DNA of 64,000 bases. It comes from JAJFKB01 sp965230515. Its GTDB lineage: Bacteria; Pseudomonadota; Gammaproteobacteria; Pseudomonadales; IMCC2047. This document shows positions 50,295 to 59,400 of the stretch, one piece after another. Where the stretch lies: contig OZ246007.1 in NCBI GenBank assembly GCA_965230515.1, positions 1,426,001 to 1,490,000 of the forward strand, written 5' to 3'. How positions within the stretch are numbered: position 1 is the stretch's first letter; every line of letters starts with the position of its first letter. A program made the translations under genes and the position numbers. The notes beneath the pieces were generated by a model. That model worked only from the letters and a program-made list of their open reading frames with translations. It did not search any database and had not been told where the DNA came from.

Positions 50295-51320
50295 TTAAGT
50301 TTCTGCTTCATTTTCATCCCCATAGACCAAGCTCAACTCTGGCCTAGCGAATTCTGAAAGCACTGGTTCATCCGGGTTGCTGCTATAGACAACAAGATGC
50401 GCAGCAACAACCAAAACTTGATGTGAGTACATATTTGTTTGAAGCAGGTTGAGTCTCTCTGCTTCTGAATCTTTGTTTAGCGACCCTCTAAATGTATTCA
50501 GAATGGCGACCCACGCAACAGAGCCTAGACTATCAACTATGTTGCTCAATTCAATTCTTCTGGCTTTTTCAATTTCCTCAATAGAATCACCATGCATTAA
50601 GGAATTTCGAATTTCGTTGGTGACATCAAAAAATTCTTGAGGATTGTCTCGTACAATCTTATCAATTAGTTGCCGAATAGCTTGCTTAGGGTACGGTTTG
50701 TGAGCTGGGTGTGTTTCACACTCCTCACAATACAACGGCTTTCTACACTTAGGACACAAATCATTAACTTTTCCTGATTCCTTATGAATCTGAGCTAGCA
50801 ATTCAATCACATACCAAAAATACTGAAATTGATCGTCAAGGTATTCTGAGCTTACGCCATTAGCAAACCACTTAAGAGCTCTTTTAAACGCCGTTGATAT
50901 ATTAGATTTCTGAAGTGTTTCAATCGATCTAAAAAGCTCTTCCTCTAACAATGGATACGGAAGTTCAGAACCAGGGAATCGCTCAAACTGGAGGCAACGC
51001 CTTTCTTTTAACCCAGGCGTCCAGTCAATAATTCTAATGAGCTTATGTATTCGGAAGCTCATATTTGTTGCGAATGTCAAATAATGAAGATATTCCTTAA
51101 GTTTTGTGGTTCCTGGCTCTTTGACCTCTTCAATATCCTCTCCTGGAATAATGATCTGGACAGATAGCAATGGCCTATCGGTACCACTATTTACTGATAA
51201 GTTAGAGATATGCACTTCGTATTCACCATCTGGGTGAAAAGAAGTAATTTTTTCTAACTCCTCCTTAAGACAGGCATGTGCCTCAACTTCGAAATCCAAT
51301 AAGTACTTTTTGCTATCCAT
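50295..51320 (-). CDS. HEPN domain protein with zinc ribbon (Apea-like, possible defence gene)
   Basis: This is a 341-residue protein. The N-terminal 110 residues are beta-rich (EYEVHISNLSVNSG, LLSVQIIIPGEDI). The C-terminal helical domain has the pattern of Apea/MauJ-type HEPN proteins: FKRALKWFANGVSSEYLDDQ, then FQYFWYVIELLAQIHKESG. A zinc ribbon follows (LCPKCRKPLYCEECETHP), and then NEIRNSLMHGDSIEE, whose R-N-x-x-x-H is the HEPN ribonuclease motif. HEPN proteins with this motif often cut RNA in anti-phage or toxin systems. That function is inferred from the motif and the accessory location. No partner gene is adjacent. The gene looks more AT-rich than the ribosomal genes around it, which fits transfer. 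The ATG at 51320 has its own -10 box 21 bases upstream. Confidence 0.78.
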   Translation of the reverse strand: MDSKKYLLDFEVEAHACLKEELEKITSFHPDGEYEVHISNLSVNSGTDRPLLSVQIIIPGEDIEEVKEPGTTKLKEYLHYLTFATNMSFRIHKLIRIIDWTPGLKERRCLQFERFPGSELPYPLLEEELFRSIETLQKSNISTAFKRALKWFANGVSSEYLDDQFQYFWYVIELLAQIHKESGKVNDLCPKCRKPLYCEECETHPAHKPYPKQAIRQLIDKIVRDNPQEFFDVTNEIRNSLMHGDSIEEIEKARRIELSNIVDSLGSVAWVAILNTFRGSLNKDSEAERLNLLQTNMYSHQVLVVAAHLVVYSSNPDEPVLSEFARPELSLVYGDENEAET

Positions 51321-51340
51321 GTTTTTAAACTTAACAGCTA

Positions 51341-51346
51341 ATTATA
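51341..51346 (-). promoter_or_regulatory. -10 box of the HEPN gene
   Basis: A perfect TATAAT on the minus strand ends 21 bases before the ATG. No good -35 is visible at 16-18 bases. The rest of the 337-base gap (51347-51657) shows no gene or clear signal. Confidence 0.4.
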
Positions 51347-51657
51347 GAGACTCTGGCACTATAACACTTTGGCACCCTATCACGGGTGAGAAAGCACCAG
51401 ACGCTTGTAATTTATCTTTAATAACAGTGGGTTGTAATAATAGAGGATTTTTCTTCGCAGACATGTTGCGCCACTCCCTGATTCTTTTGGTATTCCTTTC
51501 GTCTCTTTATCATAATCCCATTCCTTTAAAAATCAAGGCATTACATTACCTAAGTCCGCGATATAGAGCCAGTGGTCCTCTGATCTTGGTTGAGGCTATA
51601 TAATCATCGCCAGCCATGTACCGCAAATTACTCGCCTTTTCGTTCGGAGCGCCTCTC

Positions 51658-51890
51658 AACCCACCCCTCTGTAGTCGCCGAGCATCGCAGACGGTTAACG
51701 GACAAGAGCGAGGACTGTTTGAGCAACGCGAGTTCCGCAGCGACCGTTAAGCGACGAGAAGCACAGGACACCCGAAGGGCGACGGAGTCGGGGTTGCCCT
51801 TTCTTTTGGGTCGTTTTCTTTGGGCAAGCAAAGAAAAGAACTCGCCAGGAGGCGAAACCAAAACCCTCACCCATTGATGGGCAAAGAAAA
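51658..51890 (+). repeat. Dispersed repeat element, copy B
   Basis: This is a relative of the element at 48244-48526 in the opposite orientation. It shares GAGCATCGCAG (51680-51690), TGTTTGAGC, GCGAGTTCC, GAGAAGCACA, the TTTTCTTTG-GGCAAG-CAAAGAAAA hairpin and GAGGCGAAACC (to 51859), then TCACCCATT with GGGCAAAGAAA. The similarity is patchy in between, so the two copies have diverged. It lies just downstream of the tuf terminator and marks the right limit of the accessory patch. Confidence 0.75.
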
Positions 51891-51926
51891 TTCCAATTAC
51901 CGGAAGTCTCCTCGAATTTCAGACAC

Positions 51927-51952
51927 AAAAAAGGCGCTTAAAAAAGCGCCTT
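51927..51952 (-). terminator. Intrinsic terminator of tuf / str operon
   Basis: A 9-bp stem AAGGCGCTT / AAGCGCCTT with an AAAA loop (TTTT in the leftward transcript), followed leftward by a run of six T residues, 43 bases after the tuf stop. Confidence 0.85.
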
Positions 51953-51994
51953 TTCATTTGTTACTTAACGGCTAATGCCGCACAGCAATTATCG

Positions 51995-53185
51995 CTATTC
52001 AATAATTTTAGCAACAACCCCTGCACCAACAGTACGTCCACCTTCACGAATCGCAAAGCGCAGACCTTCTTCCATCGCAATCGGCGCGATCAAAGAAACC
52101 GTCATCTGAATGTTATCTCCAGGCATCACCATCTCAACACCATCAGGCAGCTCACAAGCTCCCGTTACGTCTGTGGTACGGAAGTAAAACTGCGGACGAT
52201 AGCCTTTAAAGAATGGTGTATGACGACCACCTTCATCTTTTGACAGCACGTAAACTTCCGCTTCAAATTGCGTGTGCGGGGTAATTGATCCCGGCTTCGC
52301 CAGTACCTGTCCACGCTCCACTTCGTCTCGCTTGGTACCACGCAGCAATACACCAACGTTCTCACCTGCACGACCTTCGTCAAGCAGCTTACGGAACATC
52401 TCTACACCCGTACAGGTTGTAGTCGTGGTATCTTTGATGCCTACGATCTCGATCTCTTCGCTCACTTTGATCACACCACGCTCTACACGTCCGGTGACCA
52501 CCGTACCACGACCTGAAATAGAGAACACGTCCTCAATCGGCATCAGGAATGGCTGATCAACCGCCCGCTCCGGCTCAGGAATGTATTCGTCCAGTGTTTC
52601 AACCAGCTTCTGAACTGAGGGCATACCAATATCTGAAGTATCGCCTTCCAGCGCTTTCAGCGCGGATCCGATAATGATTGGTGTGTCGTCACCCGGGAAT
52701 TCGTATTGGTCCAACAGCTCACGAACTTCCATCTCGACCAGTTCGATCAGCTCTTCGTCATCAACCATGTCCGCTTTGTTCAGGTAAACAACGATGTAAG
52801 GTACACCAACCTGACGGGACAACAGAATGTGCTCTCGGGTTTGTGGCATCGGGCCATCTGCCGCTGAACAGACCAGAATCGCTCCGTCCATCTGTGCCGC
52901 ACCGGTGATCATGTTTTTCACATAGTCAGCGTGTCCCGGACAGTCAACGTGCGCATAGTGACGATTCGGAGAATCGTACTCAACGTGTGACGTTGCGATA
53001 GTAATACCACGCTCACGCTCTTCCGGTGCATTATCAATACCGTCAAAGGCTATTGCTTCTCCGCCCCAGACTTCCGCACAGACACGGGTCAGCGCCGCCG
53101 TCAACGTCGTCTTACCATGGTCAACGTGACCAATAGTACCTACGTTAACGTGCGGTTTATTTCGTTCAAACTTTTCCTTAGACAT
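51995..53185 (-). CDS. tuf: Elongation factor Tu
   Basis: This is a 396-residue GTPase that brings aminoacyl-tRNA to the ribosome. It shows GTIGHVDHGKTTLTAAL (G1), VDCPGHADYVKNMITGAAQM (G3), VYLNKADMVDDEELIELVEM (G4) and the domain II/III segments RGTVVTGRVERG and FRTTDVTGACELPDGVEMVM. It is the last gene of the str cluster and is full length. Many gammaproteobacteria carry a second copy elsewhere, which this window does not cover. Confidence 0.98.
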   Translation of the reverse strand: MSKEKFERNKPHVNVGTIGHVDHGKTTLTAALTRVCAEVWGGEAIAFDGIDNAPEERERGITIATSHVEYDSPNRHYAHVDCPGHADYVKNMITGAAQMDGAILVCSAADGPMPQTREHILLSRQVGVPYIVVYLNKADMVDDEELIELVEMEVRELLDQYEFPGDDTPIIIGSALKALEGDTSDIGMPSVQKLVETLDEYIPEPERAVDQPFLMPIEDVFSISGRGTVVTGRVERGVIKVSEEIEIVGIKDTTTTTCTGVEMFRKLLDEGRAGENVGVLLRGTKRDEVERGQVLAKPGSITPHTQFEAEVYVLSKDEGGRHTPFFKGYRPQFYFRTTDVTGACELPDGVEMVMPGDNIQMTVSLIAPIAMEEGLRFAIREGGRTVGAGVVAKIIE

Positions 53186-53215
53186 GACTTGCCTCTCAAC
53201 TTAATTCGTTAAATG

Positions 53216-55315
53216 TTAAGATTTACTAATAATTTCATCCGCAATGCTGGATGGTGCTTCGGAGTATTTTTCAAACTCCATTGTGTAGGTCGCCCGCCCC
53301 TGGGTCGCAGATCTCAGGTCGGTAGCATAACCAAACATCTCACCTAAAGGAACTTCAGCACGGATAATTTTACCCATTGCCGAATCTTCCATACCCTGAA
53401 CAATACCACGACGGCGATTCAAATCGCCCATGACATCGCCCATGTTTTCCTCGGGTGTTACCACTTCAACTTTCATCATCGGTTCAAGCAACACCGCTCC
53501 ACCATGTTCTGAAAGCTGTTTTGCCGCCATCGATCCGGCAATTTTAAACGCCATCTCATTTGAGTCCACTTCATGGAACGAGCCATCATAAAGCGTTGCT
53601 TTAAGGCCTAATAGCGGGTAACCGGCCAGGACACCGTTTTGCATCTGCTCCGAAATACCTTTTTCGACAGCAGGGATATATTCTCTCGGGATCACGCCAC
53701 CAACGATCTCATTGACAAATTCAAGCTTATCTTCGTTGGCATCTTCGGCAGGCTCAAATTTGACCCAAACATGACCATACTGACCACGGCCACCCGATTG
53801 GCGCACAAACTTACCTTCGATCTCACAGGTATTGCGAATCGCCTCTCTATATGCCACCTGGGGTTTGCCGATATTCGCCTCGACGTTAAACTCCCTGCGC
53901 ATACGATCGACAAGAATATCGAGGTGAAGTTCGCCCATTCCGGAGATAATGGTTTGCCCTGTCTCCTCATCGGTTTTCACACGAAACGAGGGATCTTCCT
54001 GCGCGAGCTTACCCAGCGCTATACCCATTTTCTCCTGGTCTGCTTTGGTTTTTGGCTCAACCGCCACAGAGATAACCGGTTCCGGAAACTCCATTCTCTC
54101 CAGAGTGATCACACTGTTTGGTGAGCAGAGCGTATCCCCGGTGGTAACATCTTTCAGGCCTATGCCGGCTGCAATATCGCCCGCAAGCACCTCTTTGATC
54201 TCTTTTCGATCGTTGGAATGCATCTGCACCATACGACCGATGCGTTCTTTCTTTGATTTGACCGGATTGTAAACGGTATCACCGGAGTTCAGCGTTCCTG
54301 AATACACACGGAAGAAGGTCAAAGTACCGACAAACGGATCCGTTGCAATCTTAAAGGCCAATGCAGCAAAAGGTGCGTCGTCATCAGCGGGACGTGAATC
54401 AACTGTTTCATCGTCGTCCAGCACACCTTCAATTGCTTTTACCTGGTTTGGTGATGGCAAATATTCGATCACTGCGTCAAGAACGGCTTGCACGCCTTTA
54501 TTCTTGAATGCTGAACCACCCAACACCGGTACTATTTCGTTAGCCAGGGTGCGGACACGCAACCCTTGCTTGATCTCCTCTTCGGACAATTCTCCATTTT
54601 CAAGATACTGATCCATCAGTTCTTCGGTCGCTTCTGCTGCGGCCTCAATCAGGTACTCCCGCATTTCATCACAGCGACCCTGCAGATCAGCCGGGATATC
54701 CTGATATTCAAAGGTCATACCCTGGTCGGCTTCGTTCCAGATGATTGCTTTCATCTTGATCAGGTCAACTACACCTTTGAACTCATCCTCGGCACCAATG
54801 GTCATCTGCAATGGCACTGCATGGGCACCCAACCGATCCTTCAGCTGATCCACCACCATTTGAAAATCCGCACCAGCTCGGTCCATTTTGTTAACAAAGA
54901 CCATTCTGGGCACTTCATATTTGTTAGCCTGGCGCCAAACTGTTTCTGTTTGGGGCTGTACGCCGGAGGAACCGCATAACACCACCACCGCACCATCAAG
55001 TACGCGCAGCGACCGTTCAACCTCAATCGTGAAGTCAACGTGTCCAGGGGTATCGATAATATTGATCCGGTGTTCCGGGAACTGGGCCTGCATACCCTGC
55101 CAAAAACAGGTGGTGGCAGCAGAAGTGATGGTGATACCTCGCTCCTGCTCCTGTTCCATCCAGTCCATGGTGGCTGCGCCATCATGAACCTCACCTATTT
55201 TGTGAGAAAGCCCAGTGTAGTATAGGACACGTTCCGTAGTCGTGGTCTTACCCGCATCAACGTGCGCACAGATCCCGATATTACGATAACGATCAATTGG
55301 CGTTGAACGTGCCAC
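53216..55315 (-). CDS. fusA: Elongation factor G (main copy)
   Basis: This is a 699-residue translocase of the str operon. G1 is AHVDAGKTTTTERVLYYTG, switch I is DWMEQEQERGITITSAATTC, G3 is IIDTPGHVDFTIEVERSL and G4 is MVFVNKMDRAGADF. Domain IV has KFVRQSGGRGQYGHVWVKFE and domain V GYATDLRSATQGRATYTMEF. It is the canonical copy by position (rpsL-rpsG-fusA-tuf) and by its closer match to the common EF-G sequence than the EF-G at 45069. Confidence 0.97.
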   Translation of the reverse strand: MARSTPIDRYRNIGICAHVDAGKTTTTERVLYYTGLSHKIGEVHDGAATMDWMEQEQERGITITSAATTCFWQGMQAQFPEHRINIIDTPGHVDFTIEVERSLRVLDGAVVVLCGSSGVQPQTETVWRQANKYEVPRMVFVNKMDRAGADFQMVVDQLKDRLGAHAVPLQMTIGAEDEFKGVVDLIKMKAIIWNEADQGMTFEYQDIPADLQGRCDEMREYLIEAAAEATEELMDQYLENGELSEEEIKQGLRVRTLANEIVPVLGGSAFKNKGVQAVLDAVIEYLPSPNQVKAIEGVLDDDETVDSRPADDDAPFAALAFKIATDPFVGTLTFFRVYSGTLNSGDTVYNPVKSKKERIGRMVQMHSNDRKEIKEVLAGDIAAGIGLKDVTTGDTLCSPNSVITLERMEFPEPVISVAVEPKTKADQEKMGIALGKLAQEDPSFRVKTDEETGQTIISGMGELHLDILVDRMRREFNVEANIGKPQVAYREAIRNTCEIEGKFVRQSGGRGQYGHVWVKFEPAEDANEDKLEFVNEIVGGVIPREYIPAVEKGISEQMQNGVLAGYPLLGLKATLYDGSFHEVDSNEMAFKIAGSMAAKQLSEHGGAVLLEPMMKVEVVTPEENMGDVMGDLNRRRGIVQGMEDSAMGKIIRAEVPLGEMFGYATDLRSATQGRATYTMEFEKYSEAPSSIADEIISKS

Positions 55316-55342
55316 TACTCTGTCCTCTGGGTTCGAATACGA

Positions 55343-55816
55343 TTAAAAACGATAGTGAGAGAAAGCCTTGTTAGCTTCTGCCATGCGATGCACATCTTCA
55401 CGTTTTTTAACAGCAGAGCCTTTGCCTTCTGCCGCATCAAGTATCTCTCCAGCCAAACGTAACGGCATTGATTTTTCGCTACGATTACGGGCGGCATCCA
55501 CCAACCAGCGCATGGACAAAGCTGCCTGGCGGTCAGGTCTGACTTCTACTGGCACCTGGTAGGTTGCACCACCAACCCGGCGAGACTTTACCTCTACCAT
55601 GGGCTGAATGGACTCAAGAGCCTTTTCGAACATTTCAATGGGATCTTCTGTACCCGAGCGCTCTTTAACCTTGTCTAATGCACCATAGACAATCCGCTCG
55701 GCCAGGGATTTTTTCCCGCTGACCATCACGTGATTCATAAACTTGGCCAGGGTTTTGTTGCCGTATTTGGGATCCGGCAGCACTTCACTTTTCGCTACAA
55801 CTCTTCTTCTTGGCAT
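55343..55816 (-). CDS. rpsG: 30S ribosomal protein S7
   Basis: This is a 157-residue primary binder of the 16S rRNA 3' domain. It has MPRRRVVAKSEVLPDPKYGN, RVGGATYQVPVEVRPDRQAA and the C-terminal EDVHRMAEANKAFSHYRF. In E. coli S7 represses the str operon at the rpsL-rpsG gap. The gap here is 112 bases, long enough for such a site, which I could not verify. Confidence 0.98.
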   Translation of the reverse strand: MPRRRVVAKSEVLPDPKYGNKTLAKFMNHVMVSGKKSLAERIVYGALDKVKERSGTEDPIEMFEKALESIQPMVEVKSRRVGGATYQVPVEVRPDRQAALSMRWLVDAARNRSEKSMPLRLAGEILDAAEGKGSAVKKREDVHRMAEANKAFSHYRF

Positions 55817-55928
55817 AATTACTTACCTTCTTAATTCAGGGGTCCCAGGATTCATCGCTTTAGTAAATGCGATCACCTGGCCTTACTGTATGGTCAGCGG
55901 TCTCAACAGACCACTACTGAAAAACGCC

Positions 55929-56300
55929 CTACTTGGGTCGTTTGGCACCATACTTTGAGCGACCCTGTTTGCGATCGCTAACACCCGATGTATCCAGACT
56001 TCCGCGCACCGTATGGTAGCGCACACCAGGCAGGTCTTTTACCCGTCCACCACGTATCAAAACTACCGAGTGCTCTTGCAAGTTGTGACCTTCACCGCCG
56101 ATATAGGAGGTAACTTCAAATCCGTTAGTTAAACGGACCCGGCACACTTTACGTAACGCAGAGTTCGGTTTTTTCGGAGTAGTCGTATAGACACGTGTGC
56201 ATACACCTCGCCGTTGAGGGCAAGACTGTAATGCCGGCACGTCACTTTTTGCTACTTTTTTCTTACGTGGCTTACGGACCAATTGGTTGATCGTTGCCAT
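55929..56300 (-). CDS. rpsL: 30S ribosomal protein S12
   Basis: This is a 123-residue decoding-centre protein. The start is set at ATG 56300 (MATINQLVRKPRKKKVAKSD). The ATG four codons earlier is not conserved. TTTPKKPNSALRKVCRVRL and GGRVKDLPGVRYHTVRG contain the two lysines at which streptomycin resistance arises, and both are wild type. It is the first gene of the str cluster, with its promoter just upstream. Confidence 0.97.
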   Translation of the reverse strand: MATINQLVRKPRKKKVAKSDVPALQSCPQRRGVCTRVYTTTPKKPNSALRKVCRVRLTNGFEVTSYIGGEGHNLQEHSVVLIRGGRVKDLPGVRYHTVRGSLDTSGVSDRKQGRSKYGAKRPK

Positions 56301-56359
56301 TAAATACTCCAATAATTAAAAAATGACAGGATTGTTCCCGCCAAAAATAAGGATGCGAG

Positions 56360-56388
56360 ATTCTAAAGACCTCACATCCATGAGTCAA
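56360..56388 (-). promoter_or_regulatory. str operon promoter
   Basis: On the minus strand TTGACT (56388-56383) and TAGAAT (56365-56360) are exactly 17 bases apart in the 113-base gap after rpoC. The start would be near 56353, giving a leader of about 53 bases before rpsL. Confidence 0.75.
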
Positions 56389-56413
56389 GCGCTATCAGAT
56401 TAAACGGGCCGAC

Positions 56414-59400
56414 TTATGAGCCGGACACGTTCAGAGCTTCTGTTAACGCCTGTTCGACTTCATCCGCACTAACTGATGAAGCACCTTCTTTAACAGCAGC
56501 TTCAGCAAGCCGCTTGCGTTTTCTTTCCGCGTGATAAGCCAAGCCTGTTCCGGCAGGGATCAAACGCCCAACCACAACATTCTCCTTCAGGCCACGCAGG
56601 TAATCTTTCTTCCCGGTAACTGCCGCTTCGGTAAGAACACGTGTAGTCTCCTGGAAAGACGCCGCTGAGATAAAGGACTCTGTAGCCAGCGATGCTTTGG
56701 TAATCCCGAGCAGCAAACGCTCATAACCAGCCGGATCTGCACCGTTTTTGCTAGCCTGCTCATTTGCCTCTAACACGGCGTTATACTCTATCTGGTCACC
56801 CTTGATCAGTTCGGTCGCACCGGAATCACCGATTTCAACTTTGCGCAGCATCTGGCGCACGATAATTTCGATATGCTTATCGTTAATTACAACACCCTGT
56901 AAACGATAAACTTCCTGAATTTCATCGACAATATATTCAGCCAGGGCACTCACGCCTTTCAATCTCAGGATATCGTGCGGATTAGGCGGACCATCGGAGA
57001 TAACCTCTCCACGCTCTACCTTCTCTCCCTCAAACACGTTCATTACACGCCATTTGGGGATCAGCGCTTCGTAATGATCGCTTCCATCCGGCGGAGTTAT
57101 CACCAGCCGTTTCTTGCCTTTGGTTTCCTTACCAAAACTAACAGTACCTGTGATTTCTGCCAGAATTGAAGGCTCCTTCGGCTTACGCGCTTCAAACAGA
57201 TCAGCAACCCGCGGCAAACCACCGGTAATATCCCGTGTTTTCGAGCTTTCCTGCGGAATACGGGCAACAATATCACCCACCGCCACATCAGCATTATCTT
57301 CCATGCTGAGCAACGCGTTGGGTGGCAGCATATAGTGTGCAGGCACCTGCGTGCCTGCCAGACACAAATCTTTGCCTTTTTTATCCACCAACTTGACCAT
57401 CGGCCGCATATCCTTTCCTGCCGCGGGACGATCTTTCGCATCCAATACCTGGATATTCGACAAGCCAGTCAGCTCATCAGTCTGGTGCTTAACGGTAATT
57501 CCGTCTTCCATATCGTGGAACTTCACACGACCAGCCACCTCGGTAACAATCGGGTGCGTATGGGGGTCCCAGTTTGCAATAACCTGACCCGCTTTAACTT
57601 TGGCACCCTCTTTAACGCTCATTACCGTACCATAAGGTATCTTGTAGCGTTCCCGCTCCCGGCCATGCTGGTCAGCGATAGCCAACGATCCGGAACGGGA
57701 AACCACAACCAGATCACCGCCCTTGCGGCCAATATGCTTAACGTTGTGGAATCGTACTTTACCGCCGTGTTTGACCTGTACGTTATCAACCGTAGAAGTA
57801 CTGGATGCCGCACCACCAATGTGGAAGGTACGCATGGTCAGCTGTGTACCAGGCTCACCAATCGATTGCGCCGCGATAACACCTACCGCCTCACCAATAT
57901 TGGCCAGATGACCACGACCCAGATCACGTCCATAACACTTGGTACAGATTCCATATCTCACTTCACAGCTGATCGGTGAGCGCACCAGAATCTCATCAAT
58001 GTTATTTTCATCAATGACTTTAACGGTTTTCTCGTCGATCAGAGTGCCTGCACTCAATACCAGGGTTGTTTCATCACCGGGTAAGTTGACATCTTTCGCC
58101 ACCACTCGCCCCAGCACGCGATCACCAAGCGGCACTACGATTTCACCACCCTCAATCAAGGGTTTCATCAACAGGCCATTCTCGGTACCACAATCAACTT
58201 CTGTGATCACCAGATCCTGAGCCACATCCACCAGACGACGGGTGAGGTATCCGGAGTTGGCTGTTTTCAATGCCGTATCCGCGAGACCTTTACGCGCACC
58301 GTGAGTTGAAATAAAGTACTGTAATACTGACAAACCTTCACGGAAGTTCGCTGTAATGGGCGTCTCGATAATGGAACCATCCGGTTTTGCCATCAAGCCC
58401 CTCATACCGGCCAACTGCCTGATCTGCGCAGGCGAACCCCGAGCTCCTGAGTCAGCCATAATGTAGACAGAGTTAAAGGATTCCTGCTCGACGGTATTGC
58501 CTTCGCGATCCACTACCTCATCGGTACGCAGTGTATCCATCATCGCGGTCGCCACCAGTTCGTTCGCACGGGACCAGATATCGACCACTTTGTTGTACTT
58601 CTCGCCCTGCGTTAACAGACCAGACGCGAATTGATCTTCAATCTCTTTAACTTCCGCTTCTGCTGCACCAATCACTTGAGCTTTTTCATCAGGTATAACG
58701 AAATCATTCACACCGATTGAAGCACCGGATATCGTTGCATAGTGGAAACCGGTGTACATCAACTGGTCAGCAAATATAACCGTTTCCTTGAGTCCCACAT
58801 TTCGGTAACAGCTGTTAATGAGGCGGGAAATCGCCTTCTTGGTCATCGCATGGTTCACCAGCTCAAAAGGCAGCCCATCGGGCATGATTTTAAACAGCAG
58901 AGCTCGGCCAACTGTGGTATCCACGATATGTGTGGTGGTTTCTTTCTGGCCATCCTCATCAATCAGTGTTTCATGGATACGGATTTTAACTTTCGCCTGC
59001 AGATCCACCTGCTTGGCTCCGTATGCACGCTGCAGCTCTTCCTGATCAGCGAACACCATCCCTTCACCTTTAACGTTAATGCGCTCACGGGTCATGTAGT
59101 AAAGACCCAGCACCACGTCCTGTGAAGGTACAATAATGGGATCACCATTGGCAGGTGACAGGATGTTGTTAGTGGACATCATCAGGGCACGTGCTTCCAG
59201 TTGCGCCTCGATCGTTAACGGCAGGTGAACCGCCATCTGGTCACCGTCAAAGTCAGCGTTATAAGCAGCACAAACCAGCGGATGGAGTTGAATCGCTTTA
59301 CCCTCAATCAACTCCGGCTCAAATGCCTGAATACCCAAACGGTGAAGTGTTGGTGCCCGGTTCAGCATGACCGGATGTTCCCGTATCACTTCCGCCAGAA

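Noticed and set aside
51310..51603. 97-codon rightward frame between the HEPN gene and repeat B
   Set aside because: No ribosome site, no conserved pattern, and it overlaps the HEPN gene start and its -10 box.
45057..55315. The two EF-G genes as an assembly duplication
   Set aside because: They differ throughout in protein sequence and lie on opposite strands, so they are true paralogues.
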